Assembly: GCA_937990665.1 (NCBI GenBank)
Contig: CALKRF010000145.1
Coordinates: 1 to 12,331, forward strand
Length of the DNA stretch: 12,331 nt
Origin: an uncultured Atopobium sp.
GTDB lineage: Bacteria > Actinomycetota > Coriobacteriia > Coriobacteriales > Atopobiaceae
Direction: 5' to 3'
Shown: positions 1 to 6,600 of the stretch, one piece after another
How positions within the stretch are numbered: position 1 is the first letter of the stretch
Layout: every line of letters starts with the position of its first letter
Program-made: the position numbers and the translations under genes
The notes under the pieces: model-generated
What the model was told of the DNA's origin: nothing
The model's input: only the letters and a program-made list of their open reading frames with translations
The model's database searches: none

Positions 1-93
1 CGTCGCTGCGGCGGGCGTTACCGCGGGGAGTCCGCGCATGATCTCTGCCTCGACGGCGGGGAGCTTTTGTGTGAGGTAGTCGGTGAAGTTCAC
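1..93 (-). CDS. Partial gene behind galE, possible polyprenyl synthetase N-terminus
   Basis: The window edge cuts this gene after 31 codons. It starts at a GTG (93-91) only seven bases after the galE stop, with AGGA just upstream overlapping that stop, so it is probably translated together with galE. The visible protein begins VNFTDYLTQKLPAVEAEI and continues with an Ala/Pro-rich stretch. The hydrophilic N-terminal helix of the type xFxxYLxxKxxxVExxL resembles the start of short-chain polyprenyl (farnesyl/geranylgeranyl) diphosphate synthases, but the catalytic DDxxD motifs would lie outside the window. The identification is therefore a guess; the reading frame, spacing and start are what is seen. 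Confidence 0.45.
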   Translation of the reverse strand, partial: MNFTDYLTQKLPAVEAEIMRGLPAVTPAAAT

Positions 94-100
94 GGAAATC

Positions 101-1156
101 CTAGCCGCGATAACCGTCTGGATTCATCGACTGCCACTTCCAGGAATCGCGGCACATGTCGGCAAGGTTGTACTGAGCCTTCCAGCCAAGCATGTCAGCA
201 GCTTTCTGGCAGTCAGCGTAGTTGGTTGCAACGTCACCTGCGCGACGAGGCTCAATAACGTAAGGAATCTCTTTGCCACAAGCCTTTGAGAAAGCCTTGA
301 TAACGTCAAGTACCGAGCTACCGGTGCCAGTGCCCAGGTTGAAGATTTCAACGCCCGTGCGACCGGCCATCCATTTAAGTGCAGCTACGTGGCCGGAGCC
401 AAGGTCGCAGACGTGGATGTAGTCGCGAACGCCCGTGCCATCTGGGGTGTTGTAGTCGTCACCAAAGACGTGAACAGCCTCGCGCTTGCCTACGGCAACC
501 TGAGCCACATAAGGAACCAGGTTGTTTGGAATACCTGCAGGATCTTCTCCGATGAGGCCGGACTGGTGAGCGCCAATAGGATTGAAGTATCTGAGCAGGA
601 CAACGTTCCATTCTGGATCTGCGGTGTGGACGTCGGTGAGAATCTGCTCAATCATCCACTTGGTCCAACCGTAAGGGTTGGTTGCGTTCTTCTTGGGGCT
701 TTGCTCGGTCAGAGGGAGGCTATCTGGGTCTCCGTAAACAGTGGCAGAGCTCGAGAAAATAATTGACTTGCAGCCATGGTTTCTCATGACATCAAGAAGG
801 GTGAGGGTGTTGCCCAGGTTGTTCGTGTAGTACTCGATAGGCTTGGTAACGGACTCGCCGACAGCCTTGAAGCCGGCAAAATGGATGACAAAGTTAATGG
901 CGTGCTCGTCAAAGATGTGGTTCAGCGCATCTTTGTCGTTGACGTCTGCCTCGTAGAACGAAAGGCGTTTGGCGTTTTCTTCTCCCACAATGGTTTTGAT
1001 GCGGTCGACAACTTTTGCCGAAGCATTGGAGAGGTCGTCAACAATGACAGCCTCGTAGCCGGAATTGAGCAGCTCAACAACGGTATGGCTGCCAATAAAG
1101 CCCGCGCCGCCGGTAACAAGTACGCAGGAATTTTGTGGGATCAGAGCGTCAGACAT
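101..1156 (-). CDS. galE: UDP-glucose 4-epimerase
   Basis: This enzyme interconverts UDP-glucose and UDP-galactose in the cytoplasm, using tightly bound NAD. It serves galactose use (Leloir pathway) and supplies UDP-galactose for surface glycans. The 351-residue protein has the usual GalE length. An N-terminal Rossmann fold is marked by VTGGAGFIGSH (residues 14-24), followed by the acidic VDDLSN (39-44). The short-chain dehydrogenase catalytic set is visible: SSSATVYG around 135-142 and the YxxxK pair Y162/K166. RYFNPIGAH (189-197) and the C-terminal VRDYIHVCDL (243-252) are GalE hallmarks. The ATG at 1156 has a good AAGGA ribosome site (1162-1166). The gene stands alone upstream, facing away from a repeat-rich gap, and appears coupled to the partial gene at 1-93. 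Nothing is missing or broken. Confidence 0.97.
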   Translation of the reverse strand: MSDALIPQNSCVLVTGGAGFIGSHTVVELLNSGYEAVIVDDLSNASAKVVDRIKTIVGEENAKRLSFYEADVNDKDALNHIFDEHAINFVIHFAGFKAVGESVTKPIEYYTNNLGNTLTLLDVMRNHGCKSIIFSSSATVYGDPDSLPLTEQSPKKNATNPYGWTKWMIEQILTDVHTADPEWNVVLLRYFNPIGAHQSGLIGEDPAGIPNNLVPYVAQVAVGKREAVHVFGDDYNTPDGTGVRDYIHVCDLGSGHVAALKWMAGRTGVEIFNLGTGTGSSVLDVIKAFSKACGKEIPYVIEPRRAGDVATNYADCQKAADMLGWKAQYNLADMCRDSWKWQSMNPDGYRG

Positions 1157-1187
1157 ATCAATCCTTTCGTGGACTTATATCGTCATA

Positions 1188-1193
1188 AGTATA
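1188..1193 (-). promoter_or_regulatory. Candidate -10 box of galE
   Basis: TATACT lies 31 bases upstream of the galE start codon on the coding strand. No convincing -35 box is found at 16-18 bases. A six-base inverted repeat, ACTTAT...ATAAGT (about 1174-1191), overlaps the box and the start of the leader and could be an operator or a leader hairpin. Pattern evidence only. Confidence 0.4.
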
Positions 1194-1230
1194 CGGCTTT
1201 TCCGCGAAACGTTGGGCGTTGCGAGTGCAC

Positions 1231-1243
1231 GGGTTTCTCGCCA
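1231..1243 (-). repeat. TGGCGAGAAACCC motif, copy A
   Basis: Minus-strand copy of a 13-base motif that occurs four times in the gene-free parts of the window (also 1324-1336, 1703-1715, 12277-12288 with its preceding T at 12276). Similarity extends about a dozen bases further, roughly GTGCACTCGCA in this copy. The copy ends about 38 bases upstream of the galE -10 box. Confidence 0.75.
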
Positions 1244-1323
1244 GGTGCTGCTGCGGACGCGCGGGTGCGTCAGCAAGTGCACACTGCAAGAGCGTCGCAA
1301 GTGCTCGCTGCTTACGAGCGCGC

Positions 1324-1336
1324 GGGTTTCTCGCCA
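1324..1336 (-). repeat. TGGCGAGAAACCC motif, copy B
   Basis: Exact 13-base core on the minus strand, followed by GCGCGCTCG, which partly matches the extensions of the other copies. It sits immediately left of array 1 and is about 90 bases from copy A in the same orientation. Confidence 0.75.
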
Positions 1337-1359
1337 AACGCGCCCGCCTTTTGCTGGGT

Positions 1360-1486
1360 GCGCCTGAAAAGTGCAAAGAATCTGTATTTACGGCACAGAT
1401 TCTTTAACAAAATCAGGCAAATCCACAGATTCTTTTATGTATTTAGGCAGAAGTTACAGATTCTTTGAAGGAATCAGGCGCATTCT
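1360..1486. repeat. Array 1: one inverted and three direct units with word ACAGATTCTTT
   Basis: The 11-base word ACAGATTCTTT occurs four times without a mismatch. It is inverted at 1375-1385 and direct at 1395-1405, 1425-1435 and 1456-1466 (periods 30 and 31). In every unit, exactly eight variable bases separate the word from a tag CAGGC (TAGGC in the third unit). The inverted and first direct words form a perfect 11-base-pair hairpin with a 9-base loop. The remaining bases of the units are diverged, so identity is confined to the word and the tag. This is unlike a CRISPR, where a long repeat is constant and the spacers are unrelated. No function is recognised. Confidence 0.85.
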
Positions 1487-1514
1487 AACGGGGTAGCTGT
1501 CCCAATTTTTGCGA

Positions 1515-1640
1515 GCCTGAAAACTGCATCATGTCTGAGCAAAACAACTCAGACATGGTGAGAAAAACCGGCAAATAGCTCAGATATGGTGCGCTTTTCA
1601 GGCAAATCGTTCAGACTTGGCGAGAAAATCAGGCACGCAT
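1515..1640. repeat. Array 2: one inverted and three direct units with word CTCAGACATGG
   Basis: This array has the same architecture as array 1 but a different word. CTCAGACATG is inverted at 1530-1539 and direct at 1548-1557. The related CTCAGATATG (1579) and TTCAGACTTG (1610) follow at an exact 31-base period. In all four units the tag (CAGGC, or CCGGC in the second) begins exactly 20 bases after the word start. The inverted and first direct words make a perfect 10-base-pair hairpin with an 8-base loop. The third direct unit contains TGGCGAGAAAA, which links the array to the separate TGGCGAGAAACCC motif. Confidence 0.85.
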
Positions 1641-1685
1641 CAGGCTCGTATCAGGCTCGCTCCAAGTTCGTCCCGGGCTCGTCCC
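1629..1685 (+). repeat. 11-base-period direct repeats TCAGGCnCG and TCGTCCC
   Basis: TCAGGC[A/T]CG occurs at 1629, 1640 and 1651, an 11-base period. It is followed by TCGTCCC at 1668 and 1679, again 11 apart. The first copy is the tag of the last unit of array 2, so this may be a run-out of the array by slippage. A spacing of about one helical turn would place each copy on the same DNA face. Confidence 0.6.
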
Positions 1686-1702
1686 AGCTCGCATCGCCTA
1701 CC

Positions 1703-1715
1703 TGGCGAGAAACCC
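1703..1715 (+). repeat. TGGCGAGAAACCC motif, copy C
   Basis: Plus-strand copy at the right side of the arrays. With its flanks it is an exact 18-base inverted match to copy A. It lies 28 bases before the likely purL terminator hairpin. Confidence 0.75.
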
Positions 1716-1742
1716 GTCCACTCCCAGCATTTCCGCACAAGA

Positions 1743-1775
1743 AACCCGGTATCCACACGAAGTAGATACCGGGTT
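1743..1775 (-). terminator. Likely purL transcription terminator hairpin
   Basis: AACCCGGTATC (1743-1753) and GATACCGGGTT (1765-1775) form a perfect 11-base-pair GC-rich stem with an 11-base loop. Read in the purL direction, the stem ends in GGGTTTCTTGTG, a short and imperfect U-tract. It lies about 134 bases beyond the purL stop and is the only strong simple hairpin between purL and the arrays. Confidence 0.6.
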
Positions 1776-1804
1776 GAAATCGCTTTGCGACCCGAACGCG
1801 TCGC

Positions 1805-1902
1805 TGACCTGCGGTGTTGCTGCGCCTGCGCCCGCGCGCCTTTGACCTGCGGGTTTGCCGTGGCTGCGCGCCGCTGACCTGCGGCGTTGCCGTGGTCGCA
1901 CT
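1805..1902. repeat. Three copies of TGACCTGCGG with similar flanks
   Basis: TGACCTGCGG occurs at 1805-1814, 1843-1852 and 1875-1884. Each copy is followed by a related G/T-rich stretch (GTTGC or GTTTGCCGTGG), and the separating sequences are GC-rich (period 38 then 32). It directly follows the purL stop in the purL transcription direction, so it would lie in the 3' untranslated part of the purL mRNA. No function is recognised. Confidence 0.65.
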
Positions 1903-1908
1903 CGCGCC

Positions 1909-4900
1909 TTACTTGAAGTACTCGACGCCGCCCTCGATGAGAGGCTGGAACTGGTCGCCAGCGGTGAGCTCGGGGATGTTCTTGTAGAGGCCTACGCCGG
2001 AGCGCTCCGTATGGCCCATCTTGCCCAGGATACGACCATCGGGGCTGGTAATGCCCTCGATAGCCAGGACGGAGCCGTTAGGGTTAACGGAGAAGTCCAT
2101 GCTTGGAGTGCCTGTTGCGTCAACGTACTGCGTTGCAATCTGGCCGTTTGCCTTGAGCGTCTCAAGCAGCTCGTCGGAGGCAACAAAGCGGCCTTCTCCG
2201 TGGCTGATAGCAATGGTGTGGATGTTGCCAAGTGCGCACTTAGAGAGCCATGGGGACATCGTGGACGCAACGCTGGTACGGACAAGCTGGCTTTGGTGAC
2301 GGCCGATGGTATTGAACGTCAGCGTTGGGCAGGTGTCGTCCATAGGGCGAATGTCGCCGTAAGGAACAAGGCCCAGCTTGATGAGCGCCTGGAAGCCGTT
2401 GCAGATGCCCAGCATAAGGCCATCGCGCTGCTGCAGAAGCTCGCGGACAGCCTCGGTAACCTGAGGTGCGCGGAAGAGTGCGCAGATAAACTTAGCAGAT
2501 CCGTCGGGCTCGTCTCCACCGGAGAAGCCGCCTGGAATCATGACAATCTGACTCTTCTTGATGGAATCTGCCAGTGCATTTGCGGACTCAACAATGTCCT
2601 GAGGTGTCAGGTTGTTAATGACCAGCGTGGTTGGGTCAGCGCCTGCACGCTCAAAAGCACGCGCAACGTCGTACTCGCAGTTGTTGCCAGGGAATACGGG
2701 GATGATGACGCGTGGGCGAGCAGGTGCGATAAGGGTTGGACCAGCATAGGAGTGTCGTGTGGATGCACCGTCGAAGCTGATTTTCTCCACAGCCTCATCG
2801 GAGCCTCCGCGGTACGGGAAGACCTCTTCAAGCGGGCGCTCCCATGCTTCTTGGAGCTCGGAGAGGTCGATCTTCTCGCCACATGCGCTCAAGACGTACT
2901 CGGACGTGGTGACGCCCAGAGGAGCCACGCACACGCCGTCGACGTCGTCAACGGAAACGCCGTCTGCCAGCTCAACGATGAAGGCACCGTAGGTTGGCGA
3001 GAAGAGCGCGTCGGCAGAAATCTCTGGGACCAGCTCAACGCCCAGCTTGTTGCCCAGACAGCTCTTGAAAAGAGCCTCGGCCACGCCGCCGTAACCTGGT
3101 GTGGTAATGGCAAGCGCGCTCTTGGACTGGACAAGGGTACTGATCAGCTTGTATGCGGTGAGCAGGGACTCGTTGTCGGGGAGAAGGCCGCTCTCGTCGT
3201 AGGATGGAACAATGGAGATGAGCCTATGACCTGCGCCCTTGAACTCGTTAGAGACAATCTTGTCCACCTTGGTAAGGCCGGTGGCAAACGAAACCAGTGT
3301 TGGCGGAACGTCCAGGTCCTCAAAGGTGCCGGACATGGAGTCCTTACCGCCGACAGCTGCAAGACCAAGGTTGACCTGGGCCATCAGTGCGCCGAGAAGT
3401 GCTGAGGCTGGCTTGCCCCAACGGTTAGGATTCTGACCAAGCTTCTCGAAGTACTCCTGGAAGGTGAGGTAGAGGTCCTGGTACTTAAAGCCGGTAGCAA
3501 CCAGCTTGGAGACGGACTCAACAACAGAGAGGTATGCGCCGCGGAACTGGTCGGCCTCCATGAGGTAGGGGTTAAAGCCCCAGGCCATGCCCGAGACGGT
3601 GTTGGTCTGACCCATAACAGGAAGCTTTGCCACCATAGAGAGGGTTGGGGTCAGCTGGCGAGCGCCACCGAATGGCATGAGAACGGTACCTGCGCCAATG
3701 GTAGAGTCAAAGCGCTCGGAGAGACCCTTGTTAGATGCAACGTTTAGATCGCGTACCAGCGAGTGGAGTTTCTCGCCAAGAGTTGTGCCTGCCCAGGTGC
3801 GCTGGTAAGCAAGAGGCTTGGCCAGGCGCACGGTAATTGATTTAGGAGCGCCGTTTGAGGCGAGAAATGCGCGGCTGATGTTGACAATCTTCTGTCCGCG
3901 CCAGCGCATGACCAGGCGAGGATCCTCGGTGACGGTAGCCACGATGGTTGCCTCGAGGTTTTCCTCGCGGGCGTATGCGCAGAACTGCTCTACGTCTTTT
4001 GCCTCAAGAGCAACGGCCATACGCTCCTGAGACTCGGAGATTGCCAGCTCAGTACCGTCAAGGCCGTCGTACTTCTTTGGAACGGCGTCCAGGTTGACAT
4101 CGAGGCCGTCGGCAAGCTCACCAATAGCAACAGAGACACCGCCTGCACCAAAGTCGTTGCAGCGCTTGATGAGCTTGCAAGCGTCTTCTCGGCGGAAGAG
4201 GCGCTGAAGCTTGCGTTCAACAGGGGCGTTGCCCTTCTGGACCTCGGCACCGTCGCGCTCAATGGAACCAGCATCGTGTGCCTTTGAAGAACCAGTTGCG
4301 CCACCAATGCCATCACGACCAGTGCGGCCGCCGAGAAGAACAATGATATCGCCATCTTCTGGGCGCTCGCGGCGGACGTGGCTTTGAGGAGTTGCGCCTA
4401 CAACAGCACCAATCTCCATGCGCTTTGCAACGTAGCCTGGGTGATAGAGCTCAGAAACTTGACCGGTAGCAAGACCAATCTGGTTACCGTAGCTGGAATA
4501 ACCTGCAGCTGCCGTGCGAACGATGGTGCGCTGGGGAAGCTTTCCAGGAAGTGTCTGTGAAACAGGAACGGTTGGATCTGCAGCGCCTGTGACGCGCATT
4601 GCCTGGTAGACGTAGCTGCGGCCAGAAAGAGGGTCGCGAATAGCACCGCCGATGCAGGTAGCTGCGCCACCAAAAGGCTCAATCTCGGTGGGGTGGTTGT
4701 GAGTCTCGTTTTTAAAGAGGAAGAGCCAGTCTTCGTCTTTACCGTCAACGTCTACCTTGACTTTTACGGTACAGGCGTTGATTTCTTCTGACTCATCAAG
4801 ATTGGTGAGGACGCCCTTCTCGCGAAGGTACTTTGCACCAATAGTTGCCATATCCCAAAGAGACACGGCACGATCTTCTCGCCCAAGCTCCTTGCGCATA

Positions 4901-5664
4901 GAGAGATACTTCTCAAATGCGGCCTTTACCAGGTCATCATCAATCTGCACGCCGGTAATTCCGGTGTTGAAGGTAGTGTGGCGGCAGTGGTCAGACCAGT
5001 AGGTATCAATGACGCGAATCTCGGTGATGGTAGGATCGCGCTGCTCTGTGGTGAAGTACTGCTGGCAGAAGGTGAGGTCAGCAAGGTCCATAGCAAGGCC
5101 ATGAGAAACAATGAACTCCTTGAGGCCTTCCTGGTCAAGAGCGTTAAAGCCTTCAAGAACCTCTACGTCTGCAGGCTCTGGAATGGAAATCTTGAGAGTC
5201 TCGGGCAACTCAAGGGAAGCCTCGCGAGCCTCAACGGGGTTGATGAGGTAGTTCTTGATGGCGGCAACGTCTGCCTCTGTGAGGTTTCCGGTTAGCACGT
5301 AAAGGCGAGCAGAGCGCACAAGTGGACGCTCTCCCTGGCTGATGAGCTGCACACACTCGGCTGCAGAGTCTGCGCGCTGGTCAAACTGGCCAGGCAAAAA
5401 CTCAACAGCAAACGTATGAACAGCCGCACCTTCAGAAGAAAACTCTGGCATGGTACGGCTGGCAAGATCGGACTGTGGCTCTGAAAAAACGGTGGGGATA
5501 CAGGACTCAAAGAGTTCCTCTGAAATTCCCTCAACATCGTAGCGGTTGAGCAGGTCAATGCGTTGTAACTCGGTAATACCAAGAAGGTCTTTCACCTCTT
5601 TGAGCAGGGCTTTTGCCTCGCCCTCGAAACCAGATTTTCTTTGGACGTAGACGCGCAGGACCAT
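1909..5664 (-). CDS. purL: Phosphoribosylformylglycinamidine synthase, fused PurL-PurQ type
   Basis: This is the fourth step of purine synthesis: FGAR, ATP and glutamine are converted to FGAM in the cytoplasm. The protein is 1251 residues, the large single-chain form. An N-terminal PurS-like domain is followed by a linker with SDHCRHTTF (about 224-232) and the ATP/substrate segment KNETHNHPTEIEPFGGAAT (about 318-336). A second AIR-synthase-like half contains GGKDSMSGT, and a C-terminal glutamine amidotransferase starts near residue 982. Its triad is visible: Cys1088 in GICNGFQ, and His1218 and Glu1220 in GHTER. The N-terminal half resembles the clostridial rather than the E. coli form. The frame also opens at a TTG (5679), but the ATG at 5664 is preferred because AAAGGTGG lies just upstream of it and would be inside the longer version. 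No other purine genes are nearby. Confidence 0.97.
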   Translation of the reverse strand: MVLRVYVQRKSGFEGEAKALLKEVKDLLGITELQRIDLLNRYDVEGISEELFESCIPTVFSEPQSDLASRTMPEFSSEGAAVHTFAVEFLPGQFDQRADSAAECVQLISQGERPLVRSARLYVLTGNLTEADVAAIKNYLINPVEAREASLELPETLKISIPEPADVEVLEGFNALDQEGLKEFIVSHGLAMDLADLTFCQQYFTTEQRDPTITEIRVIDTYWSDHCRHTTFNTGITGVQIDDDLVKAAFEKYLSMRKELGREDRAVSLWDMATIGAKYLREKGVLTNLDESEEINACTVKVKVDVDGKDEDWLFLFKNETHNHPTEIEPFGGAATCIGGAIRDPLSGRSYVYQAMRVTGAADPTVPVSQTLPGKLPQRTIVRTAAAGYSSYGNQIGLATGQVSELYHPGYVAKRMEIGAVVGATPQSHVRRERPEDGDIIVLLGGRTGRDGIGGATGSSKAHDAGSIERDGAEVQKGNAPVERKLQRLFRREDACKLIKRCNDFGAGGVSVAIGELADGLDVNLDAVPKKYDGLDGTELAISESQERMAVALEAKDVEQFCAYAREENLEATIVATVTEDPRLVMRWRGQKIVNISRAFLASNGAPKSITVRLAKPLAYQRTWAGTTLGEKLHSLVRDLNVASNKGLSERFDSTIGAGTVLMPFGGARQLTPTLSMVAKLPVMGQTNTVSGMAWGFNPYLMEADQFRGAYLSVVESVSKLVATGFKYQDLYLTFQEYFEKLGQNPNRWGKPASALLGALMAQVNLGLAAVGGKDSMSGTFEDLDVPPTLVSFATGLTKVDKIVSNEFKGAGHRLISIVPSYDESGLLPDNESLLTAYKLISTLVQSKSALAITTPGYGGVAEALFKSCLGNKLGVELVPEISADALFSPTYGAFIVELADGVSVDDVDGVCVAPLGVTTSEYVLSACGEKIDLSELQEAWERPLEEVFPYRGGSDEAVEKISFDGASTRHSYAGPTLIAPARPRVIIPVFPGNNCEYDVARAFERAGADPTTLVINNLTPQDIVESANALADSIKKSQIVMIPGGFSGGDEPDGSAKFICALFRAPQVTEAVRELLQQRDGLMLGICNGFQALIKLGLVPYGDIRPMDDTCPTLTFNTIGRHQSQLVRTSVASTMSPWLSKCALGNIHTIAISHGEGRFVASDELLETLKANGQIATQYVDATGTPSMDFSVNPNGSVLAIEGITSPDGRILGKMGHTERSGVGLYKNIPELTAGDQFQPLIEGGVEYFK

Positions 5665-5668
5665 GGGG

Positions 5669-5676
5669 CCACCTTT
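5669..5676 (-). promoter_or_regulatory. Ribosome-binding site that sets the purL start
   Basis: AAAGGTGG followed by CCCC precedes the ATG at 5664 on the coding strand. It overlaps codons 2-4 of the alternative TTG start at 5679, which makes the TTG unlikely. Confidence 0.75.
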
Positions 5677-5708
5677 CAATGCAAGCCTTGAACGCTTTTA
5701 CTGGCTTT

Positions 5709-5737
5709 ATTGTACGTTACTTAGGTGGACAAATTGA
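5709..5737 (-). promoter_or_regulatory. Candidate purL promoter
   Basis: TACAAT (5709-5714) fits a -10 box, with TCAATT (5732-5737) 17 bases upstream as a weak -35. The box is about 45 bases before the purL ATG, inside the 141-base gap after ecfT. This suggests purL has its own start rather than depending only on read-through from the riboflavin operon. No PurR-type site or purine riboswitch was recognised in the leader. Confidence 0.5.
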
Positions 5738-5805
5738 CGCTTGTCGAGAAAAGAAAAACGGGTTGTAACAGAGCGTTAAAAATACAGATTATTTAGTTAA
5801 AAGTT

Positions 5806-6600
5806 TTACGCCAGCACAAAGATAAGGGCGATAAAACAAACGGTTACGCCCAAGGCAATTGCCTCGCGAGCGCCAAAGGTTGGCTGATGCCAACGTGTGC
5901 GAGAAGCCCCTGCTACATAGTGGCGAGCATCAAGTGCCTTAGAAAGGTTGTTGGCATGCCTGAGCGAGCTGGCCAGCAGTGCCACCACAATGGAGAAGGT
6001 GGCGCGGAGTCTTTTGGGCAGCGAACCTGAAGCAACGTCTCCTGCACGAGCAGTTTGAGCTTCGGAAATGGACACGGCATCGCCCGCAAGCGTTGGAATA
6101 AAGCGCAGCATAAGCGAGAAAATCATAGCAATTTCTTTGCCAGGTAGGCCAATCTTAGAAAGTGGCGAGCATGCTGCTTCAAAGGCATTGCCCAGGTCAG
6201 TTTGAGTTGTAGTAAGCAGGAGCAGCGCACCCATTAAAATTGCAGCTAAAATGCGTACGGGGTAGAGGAAAGCACTCCATGCTCCCACATCAGTGATGGT
6301 AAAGATTGACCAGGAGACAAGCACAGATCCTTCTCGCGTAAGCAACAGATTGAAGAGCGAGAGGAAAATGAGAAGCCAGGCAAGTGGAATGATTGACACA
6401 AGTACTTGTTTGACGGGGATTTTTGCGAGTGCCAGCAGGCAGAGCACGCCTACTACCAGCAGTGCAAGCTGTGGTGCGTTGCGGATAAAAAATGTTGCGA
6501 GCATCAAAAGGAGTGCAGCCAGGCATTTAACGTTGGGATTAAGCCTATGGATAAGCGAGTCCCCGTGATAGTACTGGCCTACAGAAATCTTAAGCGCCAT
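5806..6600 (-). CDS. ecfT: ECF transporter transmembrane subunit EcfT
   Basis: This membrane subunit of an energy-coupling-factor transporter joins the ATPases to the substrate-binding protein. The 264-residue protein has long hydrophobic segments (about 25-40, 43-60, 65-87, 113-132, 155-172, 202-212 and 246-264). Two cytoplasmic coupling motifs are present: AQTARAG (A184-R185-A186) and ALDARHY (A225-R226-H227), fitting the X-Arg-X signature of the family. The frame continues 26 codons upstream, but the ATG at 6600 carries a perfect AAGGAGG five bases ahead, and the longer version would be hydrophilic and unlike the family. It overlaps the end of the ATPase gene by 11 bases and is the last gene of the ribU operon. 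No clear terminator follows it. Confidence 0.93.
   Translation of the reverse strand: MALKISVGQYYHGDSLIHRLNPNVKCLAALLLMLATFFIRNAPQLALLVVGVLCLLALAKIPVKQVLVSIIPLAWLLIFLSLFNLLLTREGSVLVSWSIFTITDVGAWSAFLYPVRILAAILMGALLLLTTTQTDLGNAFEAACSPLSKIGLPGKEIAMIFSLMLRFIPTLAGDAVSISEAQTARAGDVASGSLPKRLRATFSIVVALLASSLRHANNLSKALDARHYVAGASRTRWHQPTFGAREAIALGVTVCFIALIFVLA

Larger units (their letters stand above)
1219..1728. repeat. Inverted repeat pair bracketing the two arrays
   Basis: The left copy reads ACGGGTTTCTCGCCAGGT (1229-1246) and the right copy is its exact reverse complement, ACCTGGCGAGAAACCCGT (1700-1717). The match continues outward with only a few mismatches to about 1219 and 1728. Roughly 450 bases containing both arrays lie between them. 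A second left-side copy with a 13-base core (1324-1336) lies just inside. The arrangement resembles the terminal inverted repeats of a small non-autonomous mobile element. No target-site duplication was found, so mobility is unproven. Confidence 0.6.
1157..1908. other. Gene-free, repeat-dense region between galE and purL
   Basis: No credible gene is seen in these 750 bases; open frames here run through repeats and lack ribosome sites. From left to right the region holds: the galE promoter; two inverted copies of a TGGCGAGAAACCC motif (1231-1243, 1324-1336); array 1 (1360-1486); array 2 (1515-1640); 11-base-period TCAGGC repeats (1629-1659); a plus-oriented TGGCGAGAAACCC copy (1703-1715); a strong hairpin (1743-1775); and three TGACCTGCGG copies (1805-1884). 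Each is listed separately. The arrays lie between the likely purL terminator and the galE promoter, so they should not be part of either mRNA unless they are transcribed on their own. Confidence 0.8.

Noticed and set aside
1375..1405. The array 1 hairpin as an ordinary terminator
   Set aside because: The stem is AT-rich, no gene ends just upstream of it, and the same word recurs in direct copies, so it is better explained as part of the array.
776..1468. A 230-codon plus-strand frame across the galE start and array 1
   Set aside because: It is antisense to galE and then reads through repeats; no ribosome site and no protein-like pattern.
1360..1640. CRISPR array, because of the 31-base period
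   Set aside because: The constant part is only about 11 bases plus a 5-base tag, the first unit is inverted, units are few and the intervening bases are not spacer-like. No cas genes are in the window.
1617..1877. An 86-codon plus-strand frame between the arrays and purL
   Set aside because: It consists of repeats and GC-rich low-complexity sequence, crosses the terminator hairpin and lacks a ribosome site.
1855..3405. A 516-codon open frame on the plus strand opposite the end of purL
   Set aside because: It lies antisense to well-conserved purL sequence, has no ribosome site and no recognisable protein motif. Long antisense frames arise from the codon bias of the real gene.
2873..4883. GGCGAGAA octamers inside purL as members of the intergenic motif
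   Set aside because: They stop matching after eight or nine bases and mostly encode Gly-Glu-Lys or Phe-Ser-Pro in conserved positions, so codon use explains them.
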